Source: JABAAW01 sp965216605
Lineage (GTDB): Bacteria > Pseudomonadota > Alphaproteobacteria > JABAAW01
Assembly (NCBI GenBank): GCA_965216605.1
Contig: CBDCGG010000002.1
Span: 1,054,001-1,118,000, forward strand
Reading direction: 5' to 3'
DNA: 64,000 nucleotides
Shown: in pieces, positions 16,694 through 25,216 of the stretch
Position numbering within the stretch: the first letter of the stretch is position 1
How the letters are laid out: each line of letters starts with the position of its first letter
Made by a program: the position numbers and the translations under genes
The notes under the pieces: model-generated
What the model was told of the DNA's origin: nothing
What the model saw: only the letters and a program-made list of their open reading frames with translations
Database searches by the model: none

Positions 16694-17480
16694 ATGTACG
16701 TTACTATCATTTTTCTGAAGGCTTCAGAAATTTGGCAAGTATTTTTTTGTGATAAACAAAAATTAATTAGACTTCCCGTAACGAAAGCATTAAAATTTTT
16801 AAATTTGCAATTTCAAACAAATGAAATGGGCGATTCTTTGGGAATGCGATTTAGATTATTGAAAGGTGTGCATGAGAATACCAGCCTAAAAACAGGAAGC
16901 GGAGAAGTTTTTGAAATGCTTATTGCAAACGCAAGATAATCTTTATCTTTTGTTGCGGAATGCTGCAAAATGGATTGAAAATAGAGGAGTTAAGGATGCT
17001 AAAGGTTTGGAAAGCGCGGCGGTTTTTTTGAAGGTAACAGCGGAAAACTACAAAGTAATGCTTTGAGTGGTTTTTGGCTCTGCAATGTTTCTTGTTGCTG
17101 TAATTACTTATCATTTGTTTTTCTTGGTTTGAAATTTTTAGAATTTTGTCTAAATTGGCTGCTGGTCAAGAGACAAGCAAGACTATTTTTATCTTGCATT
17201 GAAAAGCCATATCGCGGGAAAAATGATTATATGTTTGTAATTTTTTTTTCTTGGCTTTTTTTCTATGCTTATTTTGCTATAAGCACAATGAAACAATATC
17301 ATCTGCGACCAAAGAGCGATATACGTTGAAATCTTTTAGATTGATCTTTATACTGCGTCAGATGACAAAAGACAAAGGATTGTTTTGGAAAAGCGATTCT
17401 GAATCAGTTTGCGACAGCTCATCAACCAACAGATTTTTCCAAACAACAAAGCAGAGTGGTGGGGGTGGCGAAGTTGCCCT
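16694..17480 (+). pseudogene. Decayed homologue of the two-transmembrane protein at 7670
   Basis: AT-rich region with broken frames. An 81-codon piece (16694-16939) is followed, in another frame, by AKWIENRGVKDAKGLESAAV, a hydrophobic stretch interrupted by stops, then NNIICDQRAIYVEIF, stop, LYTASDDKRQRIVLEKRF. The NNIICDQRA block aligns with HNAIICDQRA of the 7670 gene. The tail in the next frame (LNQFATAHQPTDFSKQQS) aligns with the shifted-frame tail there (LQSATEHLPTGFTKQQS). Layout is the same: soluble part, two membrane stretches, conserved tail. Stops are TGA, TAA and TAG, so recoding does not explain them. It is bounded by repeats D and E in inverted orientation, exactly like its relative. 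Confidence 0.7.
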
Positions 17481-17514
17481 GCGTTGGATATTTTCCTCTT
17501 TACGAAAAAATAAC

Positions 17515-17822
17515 GCGCGCTCCGCGCGATTCTTTTCTGCTCTATCTTTAGGGCGAAAATTAAAGACGCCGTGCCATGTTGCGAGGCAGCTTGCGCGAGG
17601 CGAGCCGTCGCGCTTTTGAATAAGAGGCTACGCTCTCGCGCTTCGCGCAAGTGCGTAGAAGGCGCTATCGCGCCCCGCTGACGCGGGGTCTTTTGCGAGG
17701 GATTACTCCCTCGCGCTCCCCGCGTGCTACGCACGCGATGTTTTGCATCCGTCATCATACAAAGCCCTTGTCTGCCTTTGCGTAGCGCGCCCGTAAGGTA
17801 GCGCAAGCAAGCAAAGGCAGAC
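17515..17822 (-). repeat. Dispersed hairpin element, copy E (inverted relative to D)
   Basis: Reverse-complement copy. On the plus strand it reads: inner hairpin (CGCGATTCTTTTCTGC...AAAGACGC), GTGCCATGTTGCGAGGCAGC, core CGCGCTTTTGAATAAGAGGC, GCGCTATCGCGC palindrome, CCCCGC-GTCA-GCGGGG perfect stem, GAGGGA-TTAC-TCCCTC stem, CCGCGTGCTACGCACGCG, ATGTTTTGCATCCGTCATCA and the outer palindrome GTCTGCCTTTGC (17770) to GCAAAGGCAGAC (17822). With copy D it brackets the AT-rich pseudogene. C/A-rich sequence begins directly to its right. Confidence 0.87.
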
Positions 17823-17862
17823 AGACAAAAAACGCAAGCAAGCAGAGATAGACACGCTCATA

Positions 17863-18591
17863 CTAAGTCCCCCCAAACTTCCCCCTATACAACACCTTAG
17901 CAAATTCCAAGTCCCGCTCCGTATTAATATCAACTCCCTTCTCCCTCTCCAAAATAAAAGCTCGCATCCCCTCTTTTTCCTCCTCCCCTTTCCCCTCCCC
18001 CTCGCGCTCCCCCATCAATCCCGCAACAGACCGAAACGCAAACGCACCCGTATCCATAACATAATCCCCTAACTCCTGAGACCTCGCATGGTAAAACGAA
18101 TCCCTATCATAAGGCGCAATCTCCCCACCATCCCCCAAACTCAAAGCCCTTCTAGGATTGCTCAAATACTCACAACAAGACATAACAATATGCCTGCCCC
18201 CCAACTCAATATAGTAATTCAATCCCCCCCGTAAATCATCCAACTCTAACAAAGGCATGCAAGCCGATAACAAACATACACAATCATACTCCTCCCCCCT
18301 TTCCCGAAACTGCTCCACAACCCACCTCACAACAGCCCATACCCCCGTCACATCATCCGCAATAGACCCATCACGCATAAACTCAGGAGCATACCCAAAC
18401 CTCTTCGCAACCCCCGCAACCTCCTCGCTGTCCGTCGAGACATGAATATGATCAAAGATACCCGCATCCCGCGCAACCTCCAAACTATACCCCAATAAAG
18501 GCTTCCCCATAAATTTTACAATGTTCTTGTTCCGAATACGCTTGCTACCCCCTCGCGCAGGAATCACCACTAAACACTTCGGTAAATCCAT
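17863..18591 (-). CDS. pseF: Pseudaminic acid cytidylyltransferase (PseF-like)
   Basis: Activates pseudaminic acid with CTP to CMP-Pse, the last step before transfer to protein or polysaccharide. The N terminus has the nucleotidyltransferase signature LVVIPARGGSKRIRNKN, then GKPLLGYSLEVA and STDSEEVAGVA; 242 residues as usual. ATG 18591 is chosen because GAGGGTGG stands just upstream; the frame is open to 18765 but without family similarity. In the C-terminal third a Glu/Gly/Lys-rich insert (about residues 198-210) interrupts the fold, made of G/A-rich codons. Last gene of the pse operon. The 296 bases up to pseI (18592-18887) hold no other gene I can support. The nonulosonate (Pse rather than Neu/Leg) is inferred from pseB, pseC and pseG upstream. 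Confidence 0.87.
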   Translation of the reverse strand: MDLPKCLVVIPARGGSKRIRNKNIVKFMGKPLLGYSLEVARDAGIFDHIHVSTDSEEVAGVAKRFGYAPEFMRDGSIADDVTGVWAVVRWVVEQFRERGEEYDCVCLLSACMPLLELDDLRGGLNYYIELGGRHIVMSCCEYLSNPRRALSLGDGGEIAPYDRDSFYHARSQELGDYVMDTGAFAFRSVAGLMGEREGEGKGEEEKEGMRAFILEREKGVDINTERDLEFAKVLYRGKFGGT

Positions 18592-18887
18592 CAATCCACC
18601 CTCGCGAAATTCGTCACTACGCTCGCACGCAAGCGCGAACGCACCAACAGACTCCCCCTCTCCCATACCCCTCCCTAAGTCCTCTCCGCCGACAGAACCC
18701 TCAAGAGAATTCTTAACAGAACCCTCGACAGTACCCCGCCGCTCGGCAACGCTTCTACCCGTCACAACCCATTCTCCTTTTTTCTCCTTTTAGTCTCTTG
18801 GAGGGCAGCATCGAGACGACACAACCTACACGCGATTTTTTTCTGTTGTTCTTGTAGAACACTTTTACGCGCCAAAAAACTCCTCTC

Positions 18888-20003
18888 TCACCCCTCTGAT
18901 AGCATATCTTCCGACAAAGGTAAACCTTCCTCAAGGTCGCGCGCAGCACGACACGAAAGAACACGAGCCAGATGAAAAGGCTCCATTCCCGCATTCGGAC
19001 GAATCGCACGCACATTCCTGTTCGTAAAACGCTCGCCACGCCTCACAGAGCCAACAACATAAAGACTTCTCCGAAACAAAAGCGACTCCCCCTCGCCCGC
19101 ACCAACCCCCACCCCCCCACCCCCCAACATCGTGAAAGCATCCCGCACCGCCTTAACAAAACGCGAAAACTCCTCCGCATCCAACGAAAATGCATAGTCC
19201 AAGTCTTCCTTTTTCCGCTCGATTGCAAAGTGCTTCTCGATCATGCAAACGCCCAAACCCGTCGCCAGCACCGCCGCCCGCTCGTCGCGCGTGTGATCCG
19301 AAAGCCCTACCGCGCAACTAAACCTCGTGCGCAGCGTTTCAATCGCTCGCAGATTCATCGAGAGACTCTCGGCAGGATAGGCGCTCAGGCAATGCAACAA
19401 CACGATTTTCTCGTTGCCCGTTCTACGCACAACATCTAGCGCACGCCCGATCTCGGTCTCGTTTGCCATGCCCGTCGAAAGAATCACGCCGCGTTTTGTT
19501 TTTGCGACCGCCTCGATCAACGCTAGATCGACCAGCTCGGCAGAGGCAATTTTGTATGCGAAATCTGAGACCAACTCCAGCGCGCGCACCCGCGCCTCCG
19601 AAAAGACGGAGGCAAAAAGCGTTGTATCTTGCTGCCTCGCCTGCTGCCACAGAGGCGCGTGCCATGCTTCGTCCAACGCTCCCTCTTCGTAGAGATCGAA
19701 GAGCTTCCGCCCCTTCCACAAAGGATGCTGCAAACGGAACTCGGGACGCGGGGAGCGTATCGTCAAGTCTTCTGCTTCGTAACTCTGAATCTTGACGGCA
19801 TCTGCTCCCGCCGTCTTCGCAGCCCGCACGAGCGCGCACGCTTCTTCTAACGATCCTCGATGGTTCGTCGACATCTCCGCCACTACAACAGGAGAAAAAA
19901 TTTCTCCCGTGTCTCCCCACAAGCGCCGCGCAAGCCGTTCAGAGCAAGACGAAGCAGAGCGAGATGAATCGGCGGAGGAAGAATCTGACGAAGTAGTTAT
20001 CAC
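18888..20003 (-). CDS. pseI: Pseudaminic acid synthase PseI
   Basis: Condenses 6-deoxy-AltdiNAc with phosphoenolpyruvate to pseudaminic acid. A TIM-barrel NeuB domain covers residues 35-285 (VVAEMSTNHRGSLEEA, GADAVKIQSYEAEDLT, KIASAELVDLALIEAVAKT, LSTGMANETEI, VGLSDHTRDERAAVLATGLG, IEKHFAIER), followed by a C-terminal SAF/antifreeze-like domain (SLYVVGSVRRGERFT...VRAIRPNAG). The start is GTG 20003 with AGGGTGG upstream. The first 25 residues are Ser-rich and may not belong. A Gly/Val-rich low-complexity loop (GGGGVGVGAGEGE) joins the domains, longer than in most homologues. Follows pseG by ten bases. Confidence 0.93.
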   Translation of the reverse strand: MITTSSDSSSADSSRSASSCSERLARRLWGDTGEIFSPVVVAEMSTNHRGSLEEACALVRAAKTAGADAVKIQSYEAEDLTIRSPRPEFRLQHPLWKGRKLFDLYEEGALDEAWHAPLWQQARQQDTTLFASVFSEARVRALELVSDFAYKIASAELVDLALIEAVAKTKRGVILSTGMANETEIGRALDVVRRTGNEKIVLLHCLSAYPAESLSMNLRAIETLRTRFSCAVGLSDHTRDERAAVLATGLGVCMIEKHFAIERKKEDLDYAFSLDAEEFSRFVKAVRDAFTMLGGGGVGVGAGEGESLLFRRSLYVVGSVRRGERFTNRNVRAIRPNAGMEPFHLARVLSCRAARDLEEGLPLSEDMLSEG

Positions 20004-20012
20004 GATGCCACC

Positions 20013-21023
20013 CTATAACCTAGAACTTGCACACAGAGCTTGCGCTAATCGCTCGGCGCCTTTTTTGTCTAACCCCAGCGTCGCCAGATCTAACGGAGGC
20101 TGTCGCTCCTGCTTGAGCGCACGCAAAGCAGCGCGCACAGTATCGGGCTGCAGAGGAGGGGGCAAGATCCTAGCACCCGCCCGCTCCAACGCGCGTGCGT
20201 TACCTAGTTGGTTCGAGGCGACAGGGCAAAGAATCAGTTGTAATTCCAGCAACGCCGCCTCGCAGGCTGTCACTCCCGCGCTACCTAAATAAACGGCGCA
20301 CTGCGGTAGCAACTCGTCCATCGCGCTAGCCTCGTTATAGACGCGCACCTGCTCACCACAATTCACATGCATACGCTCATGCGCCAATGCCAGCAGTTCG
20401 GCGCAGGGCTCGACGACAGGCGAGATCACAACCTCAGCGTGCCATGCGCCCAAAACATTTTCTGCCAGCAGAGGGATAAAATTTTCTCCGCTCTCTCTGC
20501 CGCCAAACCACAGCAACAGGCGATCGTCTTTCTCGGCGGAGGCAAAACGAGCGAAGCGATCGTGGAACGGAAAATACTGTCCGCCATAAAAGCCTTGAGC
20601 GCACGACGAACGACAAGTGAAGTTTTTTGTTGCTAGATCGCAACAAATCGCAATGCTTGCGAAGGCGGGCGGAGGTTGGTCGTCGTGAAAACACGCGATA
20701 TCCTGGTAGCGTTGTCGTACGCTTGTCGGCAGCGAGGTAAGTCGATAGGAATCGACGACCAGCATGTCGCGTGGCTCGCCCTCTTCTTGTGCTGTTTCTT
20801 GCCACAAGTTCTCCCAAGAAGACCAAGAAGAGAAATCCGCATCGAGATAAGGAAACATTTTTTTAGCAAGCGAGGGGTCAGGCAAAAACAGCCGTACGGA
20901 GATTCCTTTTTGTCGCAACGCCTCCCCCAAGGCTAGACAGCGGTGCGCGTGTCCCATACCGACAGCAATATTTTTTTTCTGCCCTCCTGCTTGTTCAGCG
21001 TCGGCGACTATATCGAAGCGCAT
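20013..21023 (-). CDS. pseG: UDP-2,4-diacetamido-2,4,6-trideoxy-L-altropyranose hydrolase PseG
   Basis: Removes UDP from the altrose precursor, the step that supplies free sugar to PseI. GT-B-like fold: the N-terminal part has GMGHAHRCLALGEAL (the G-x-GH-x-x-R motif of the family), and later VVDSYRL, LLLWFGGRES, YLGSAGVTACEAALLELQLIL and VASNQLGNARALE. Start ATG 21023 (MRFDIVADAEQAGG) has GGAGGGG upstream and overlaps the pseC end by 16 bases; 336 residues. The frame's apparent extension upstream is a pseC shadow. Assignment rests on the motif order and on its place between pseC and pseI. Confidence 0.9.
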   Translation of the reverse strand: MRFDIVADAEQAGGQKKNIAVGMGHAHRCLALGEALRQKGISVRLFLPDPSLAKKMFPYLDADFSSWSSWENLWQETAQEEGEPRDMLVVDSYRLTSLPTSVRQRYQDIACFHDDQPPPAFASIAICCDLATKNFTCRSSCAQGFYGGQYFPFHDRFARFASAEKDDRLLLWFGGRESGENFIPLLAENVLGAWHAEVVISPVVEPCAELLALAHERMHVNCGEQVRVYNEASAMDELLPQCAVYLGSAGVTACEAALLELQLILCPVASNQLGNARALERAGARILPPPLQPDTVRAALRALKQERQPPLDLATLGLDKKGAERLAQALCASSRL

Positions 21024-22324
21024 TGTCGTAGCCCCTCCAAGGTTGCGACGACCCTCTCGACATCGCTCTTTCGCATGTCGGCGAAGAGTGGCAGCGAGAG
21101 GGTGGACTTGGCGTAATGTTCGCTGTTGGCGAGTTCGACGGGTTTCTCGCAATTGACGAGGTTGTCGTCTTTGTCGCGCTGTTGGTAGTAGGGGTGGTGG
21201 TGGATGGGAATGTAGTGGACTTGCGTCTGAATGCCTTGGCGTTGCAAAGCCTGCATGCAGGAGCGGCGCGGCATGCCGAGCTCTTGCCAGTCGAGCGAAA
21301 CGATATAGAGGTGATGGGCGGAGTGCCTTCGGTTGTTGCGTTGTAGGGGACGGAGGCAGTCGCTGAGCGGGCTGTTGGCGAATAGGGTGTCGTAATGCTC
21401 GGCGAGCGCGCGGCGTTTTTCTCGTAAGGGTTGGAGTCGTTTCATTTGTGCGACCCCTAATGCTGCGTGCAGTTCGGAGAGTCGATAGTTGAACCCCAGC
21501 TCGATCATCTCGTAATGCGTGTTGCCTTGTGTATCAGAGAGCGGCTGTTGCTCGAACTTTTCTGGGTTGCGTTCGATGCCGTGGTTTCTGAGTCGCCGCA
21601 TGCGTTCCGCCAAGTCAGCGTTGTTTGTGACCGCGACGCCGCCCTCTGCGCTCGTGATGGGCTTGATGGGGTGGAAGGAGAAGACGGAGATGTCGGCGTA
21701 GTCGCCACAGCCTATAGGCTGCTGCTGTTCGGGGTCGTAGTAGCCACCGAGCGCGTGCGCCGCGTCTTCGATGAGGAGGCAGTTGAGGTCTTGTTTGAGC
21801 TGTAGCAACTCTGCGGCATTGCGCGCGTCTGCGCCGCCGCCCATCAGGACGGGGAGGATGGCTTTGATGGGTCGCCCTGCTTTTTGTAGCTGCTCGGCTG
21901 CCTCGCGTGCCGAGTGTGGCGAGAGTCCGAGCGTCTCTGCGTCGATGTCGGCAAAAACTGGTACAGCGTTGCAATGACGCACGGCGTTGGCGGTCGCACA
22001 AAAACTGATCGATTGCGTGAGGACGCGATCGTTGTGGCGCACTTCCGCGGCGAGGAGGGCAAGATGCAACGCTGCCGTGGCGTTGGCGCAGGCGACCGCG
22101 TGGCTGGCGCGGACAGATTGGGCGACGCTTCGCTCAAACGCCAAAAGACGCTCCCCTTGCGTGAGCGTTACGGTTGCGGTTGCAGTTGCAGTTGTGGTTG
22201 CGACTGAGTTCGGCTCTGCCAAGACAGCAAGCACAGCATCGCGCTCGGTTTGCGTGATGCTCGCGCGTGCGTAAGGTAAAGGTGCGTGCTTACAAGATTC
22301 GTCCTTGCAAGATTTATCTTTCAT
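21008..22324 (-). CDS. pseC: UDP-4-amino-4,6-dideoxy-N-acetyl-beta-L-altrosamine transaminase PseC
   Basis: PLP-dependent aminotransferase of the DegT/DnrJ/EryC1 family, second step of pseudaminate synthesis. Motifs: ANATAALHLAL, the IEDAAHALGG PLP region, and the Schiff-base lysine in SFHPIKPITSAEGG, then GFNYRLSELHAALG and HYIPIHHHPYYQ. Start ATG 22324 overlaps the pseB stop (ATGA). 438 residues, about 50 above usual. Part of the excess is a Thr/Ala-Val repeat (TTTATATATV) from a hexamer-like run GTTGCA/GTTGCG near 22170-22200, inserted where homologues have a short loop, and an EQQQPIG loop. This is one of several core genes here with in-frame microsatellites. Confidence 0.92.
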   Translation of the reverse strand: MKDKSCKDESCKHAPLPYARASITQTERDAVLAVLAEPNSVATTTATATATVTLTQGERLLAFERSVAQSVRASHAVACANATAALHLALLAAEVRHNDRVLTQSISFCATANAVRHCNAVPVFADIDAETLGLSPHSAREAAEQLQKAGRPIKAILPVLMGGGADARNAAELLQLKQDLNCLLIEDAAHALGGYYDPEQQQPIGCGDYADISVFSFHPIKPITSAEGGVAVTNNADLAERMRRLRNHGIERNPEKFEQQPLSDTQGNTHYEMIELGFNYRLSELHAALGVAQMKRLQPLREKRRALAEHYDTLFANSPLSDCLRPLQRNNRRHSAHHLYIVSLDWQELGMPRRSCMQALQRQGIQTQVHYIPIHHHPYYQQRDKDDNLVNCEKPVELANSEHYAKSTLSLPLFADMRKSDVERVVATLEGLRQCASI

Positions 22325-23352
22325 GGCAGCTCTGCGTCTTTGAGCTGTTGCAAGAGCTGCTTGAGTTGCCGTTCGTCTAGCCATGCCTCGTTGCTGTTGC
22401 TGGCGTATTCGAAGTCCTCATCGACGCGCCGATACTCTTGCTGCGGGGGTTGCATAAGCGTCGGCGAGACGATTATGTAGCAGTTTTCACCCTCGAATGT
22501 GTCGCGCGCCTCCTCTTGCGGTACCAGCAGCTCGTGAATTTTTTCTCCCTCTCTCACCCCGACGATGTCGACCTTGGCTTGCGGAGCGGTCATCTTAATG
22601 ATCACCTTGGCGAGATCGATGATTTTCATAGAAGGGATTTTAGGCACAAAAATTTCTCCACCCTGCATGCTCGCAAGGCTTGCGGAGACGAAGCGCACGC
22701 TTTGCTCCAAAGAGATCCAAAAGCGCGTCATGCGCTCGTCGGTGATGGTCAGCAGTCCCTTTTTCGCCTGCTCGCGGAACAAAGGCACAACGCTGCCGCG
22801 CGAGCCAAGCACATTGCCGTAGCGCACGACGGAAAAGCGCGTGCCGCGCTCGCCGGCAAGGTTGTTCGCAGCGACAAAGAGCTTGTCGGCGCAGAGCTTG
22901 GAGGCACCGTAGAGGTTGATCGGATTGACCGCCTTGTCCGTCGAAAGCGCAAGCACGCGCTCCACATTGCAATCGAGCGCAGCCTTGATGACATTCTCCG
23001 CTCCGATCACATTGGTCAGAATACACTCGATCGGGTTATATTCGGCGGCGGGTACCTGCTTCAGCGCGGCGGCGTGAATCACAACATCGATGTTGCTGAA
23101 CGCGCGCTTCAGGCGATCGTAGTCGCGCACATCGCCCAAGAAGAAACGCAACTCGGTGTGCGGAAACTCTTGGCGCATGCACGATTGCTTGTACTCGTCG
23201 CGCGAGAAGACAACAAGCCTTTTAGGACCCCCTCCCGCAGACCCCTCCCCCGCAGTCCCCCCGCCCGCCAGCACCGAGCGCAAGAAGGCTCTGCCGAACG
23301 AGCCGCTACCGCCCGTGATCAAAACCTGTTTGTCGGCTAAAGAAAAGGTCAT
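22321..23352 (-). CDS. pseB: UDP-N-acetylglucosamine 4,6-dehydratase (inverting) PseB
   Basis: First enzyme of pseudaminic acid synthesis: 4,6-dehydration with C5 inversion of UDP-GlcNAc. Extended SDR: the Rossmann motif is VLITGGSGSFGRAF, then GDVRDYDRL, HAAALKQVPAAEYNP, LSTDKAVNPINLYGASK with the catalytic Lys pair, and RYGNVLGSRGSVVPLF. 343 residues from ATG 23352, which overlaps the glycosyltransferase stop by four bases. A Gly-rich insert (GGGTAGEGSAGGG) follows the first helix, lengthening the loop after the cofactor-binding motif. The C terminus is typical PseB (EGENCYIIVSPTL...SNSNEAWL). Confidence 0.95.
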   Translation of the reverse strand: MTFSLADKQVLITGGSGSFGRAFLRSVLAGGGTAGEGSAGGGPKRLVVFSRDEYKQSCMRQEFPHTELRFFLGDVRDYDRLKRAFSNIDVVIHAAALKQVPAAEYNPIECILTNVIGAENVIKAALDCNVERVLALSTDKAVNPINLYGASKLCADKLFVAANNLAGERGTRFSVVRYGNVLGSRGSVVPLFREQAKKGLLTITDERMTRFWISLEQSVRFVSASLASMQGGEIFVPKIPSMKIIDLAKVIIKMTAPQAKVDIVGVREGEKIHELLVPQEEARDTFEGENCYIIVSPTLMQPPQQEYRRVDEDFEYASNSNEAWLDERQLKQLLQQLKDAELP

Positions 23353-24524
23353 GCGCGCGCTCGGTAGCAGGCGGTCAGTCTTGCTACCATGTGGTCGAAG
23401 GTGAGGCTTTGCAACGCGCGGTGCGAGAGCTGAAAAGCTTTTTTGGGCTGTGGAAAAAATTCTAGGTCGAGGCAAGATTTCTGCAACACGCCCTGCATCC
23501 AGCCCATGTTGCGATAGGTGACCAAAATAGGCAAGCGCGCGTTGGCATACTCGCTCACCTTCAAAGGAAAGGCGAAGGTGTTTGTAAGGGTTTCTTCTCG
23601 CGGTAGCAGTCCGTAATCGAAGGCGCAGAGGGCTTGTTGCAACTGCTCGCTCGGTAAAAAACCCGTGTGCACAAGCGGGAGTTCGAGAGCTAGAATTTCC
23701 GCGTGGTGGCGACGAGGGACAAAAAAGAAAACGCTCACTTCCTTGTGCTTATGCGCAAATGCGAAGAGGGCAGGCTTGTTCTGCCAGCCGCTGAGCGTGC
23801 CTGCGAAGACGACGGCAGGGCGCGTCTTGTCGATACGCAGCTTCGTCTGCCATTGTTTCCGATAGCGCGCGTGCTGTTGTTCGGATAGGGCTTTGTCGAA
23901 GCCGCAGTGGACAAGGCATACCTTGCCATCAAAACGCGCTCGGTGCTCGCGCAAATAGGCGAGCGCGTTATACGAGACGGTCTCGATCAAGTCTGTCCAG
24001 CGCGCAAGAAAGCGATGCTCCGCCCACGCAAGCCAGCGCGCGAGCAGTTTGGCAAGCACGCGCGAGCCGAGAACACGCTGGTATTCGGCGATCTCTTCGA
24101 CAGGACCTTGCATGTCGTAGGAGATGCGCGCGTTGTTGTTTTTGACGATGCGTCCCAATCTATCGCCCCACAGAGAGAGCCATATCCCTGATACCAACAC
24201 CCAGTCGGGTTGCGTTGTTGCCATGGCAGCCTTCAGTTTTTGCAACAAACGCGGCGATTGTCGTAACCATTCTTCTGTTGCGCCGACTTGAACGATGTCT
24301 AATGGTGCTTGTGTGCGCACCTTCGCGGTAATGCCTCCGAAGCGCAGGCAGAAGTATCTCACCTTCACTCCCTGTCTTTCTAAGGCTACGGTTTTCCCTC
24401 GCATGAGGCTTCGTGCGCCGTTCTCGCTGTACAGGTTGTGCGTCGTGATCACCAGCAACGTCAGGGGTTTGCCGCCTGTCGTGCGCGCGCGGTGCGTTTT
24501 CGTGTTCGTCTTTTTCTTTATCAT
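23349..24524 (-). CDS. Glycosyltransferase (GT-B fold) in the pse operon
   Basis: A 391-residue soluble GT4-like transferase. Visible parts: an N-terminal nucleotide-fold half (LTLLVITTHNLYSENGARSL), HCGFDKAL, VVFAGTLSGWQNKPALFAFA at the start of the donor domain, and DYGLLPREET and VSEYANARLPILVTYRN near the sugar-nucleotide site. Start ATG 24524 overlaps the regulator stop (ATGA); the long open frame above it is a shadow. Its place just before pseB suggests that it moves pseudaminic acid or a sugar of the same glycan onto flagellin, capsule or LPS. The acceptor cannot be read from sequence. Confidence 0.82.
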   Translation of the reverse strand: MIKKKTNTKTHRARTTGGKPLTLLVITTHNLYSENGARSLMRGKTVALERQGVKVRYFCLRFGGITAKVRTQAPLDIVQVGATEEWLRQSPRLLQKLKAAMATTQPDWVLVSGIWLSLWGDRLGRIVKNNNARISYDMQGPVEEIAEYQRVLGSRVLAKLLARWLAWAEHRFLARWTDLIETVSYNALAYLREHRARFDGKVCLVHCGFDKALSEQQHARYRKQWQTKLRIDKTRPAVVFAGTLSGWQNKPALFAFAHKHKEVSVFFFVPRRHHAEILALELPLVHTGFLPSEQLQQALCAFDYGLLPREETLTNTFAFPLKVSEYANARLPILVTYRNMGWMQGVLQKSCLDLEFFPQPKKAFQLSHRALQSLTFDHMVARLTACYRARA

Positions 24525-25216
24525 GGGGTCTCTGTTCTGTAAGCGATGAGGGAGAGAAAGCGCAGGGGCAGGCGTTTGAGTTCGAGCGGTCCGTGCGGTG
24601 CGCTCGCCTCGAAGAACAGCGAGTCGCCGCGTTTGAGCAGAAACTCCTTGTCGCCGTGGCGGTAGAGAATCTCGCCGCTGAGGATATAGAGGAACTCGGT
24701 ACCTGCGTGCTGGAAGACGGGGAAGGGTTGCGAATCTTCCGTCATGGTGATGAGGAAGGGTTCGACATGCAGATCGGCGTTCGAGACGGGGTGTCCGAGC
24801 AGGTTGTAGCCGTGTCCTGCTTTCGTGCCTCTTCGCTCGACGGGCAACCCCTTGCCCGCCTTGACATGCGAGACCTGCCACGCACGCTCGAAACGCTGGA
24901 AGAAGTGCGAGATAGGAACCGACAGCGCCGTGCTCAGTGCCTGTAGCGTGGAGAGCGACGGTGCCGTCGTGCCGTTCTCGATGCGCGAGAGCATGCTGGG
25001 GGAAAGACTCGCGCGTTCGGCGAGCGCGGTCGTCGTCAAGGCACGCTCGTTACGCATCGCGCGCACTTGTCTACCGATGGCAGCCTCCAGCGCGCGCTCC
25101 TCGTTGCTGTGCGGTGCTTGCGAGAGGGAAGAGCCTTGCTTTACCATCCCTTTGCTCTGCCCTTTTGCACAAGGCTTGGCAGAAGTTTCTTTTTGGGCGA
25201 GGCTATGTGGCGGCAT
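24521..25216 (-). CDS. XRE-family regulator with C-terminal cupin domain
   Basis: DNA-binding regulator with a helix-turn-helix (about residues 42-95: AIGRQVRAMRNERALTTTALAERASLSPSMLSRIENG) and a cupin barrel (VFQHAGTEFLYILSGEILYRHGDKEFLLKRGDSLFF) in the last 80 residues, which would bind a small ligand or metal. ATG 25216 overlaps the tpiA stop by 14 bases; ATG 25147 is an alternative that omits a low-complexity leader. Tightly coupled to the glycosyltransferase and pse genes downstream, it is a candidate regulator of that operon, though such proteins often act elsewhere. Confidence 0.85.
   Translation of the reverse strand: MPPHSLAQKETSAKPCAKGQSKGMVKQGSSLSQAPHSNEERALEAAIGRQVRAMRNERALTTTALAERASLSPSMLSRIENGTTAPSLSTLQALSTALSVPISHFFQRFERAWQVSHVKAGKGLPVERRGTKAGHGYNLLGHPVSNADLHVEPFLITMTEDSQPFPVFQHAGTEFLYILSGEILYRHGDKEFLLKRGDSLFFEASAPHGPLELKRLPLRFLSLIAYRTETP

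Noticed and set aside
17040..17400. TGA read as tryptophan in the AT-rich pseudogene
   Set aside because: The same frame also contains TAA and TAG stops, and other genes use TGA as a normal stop.
7021..17822. CRISPR array from the recurring short repeats
   Set aside because: The repeated blocks are palindromic, of differing length, in both orientations and kilobases apart; there are no evenly spaced spacers and no cas genes.
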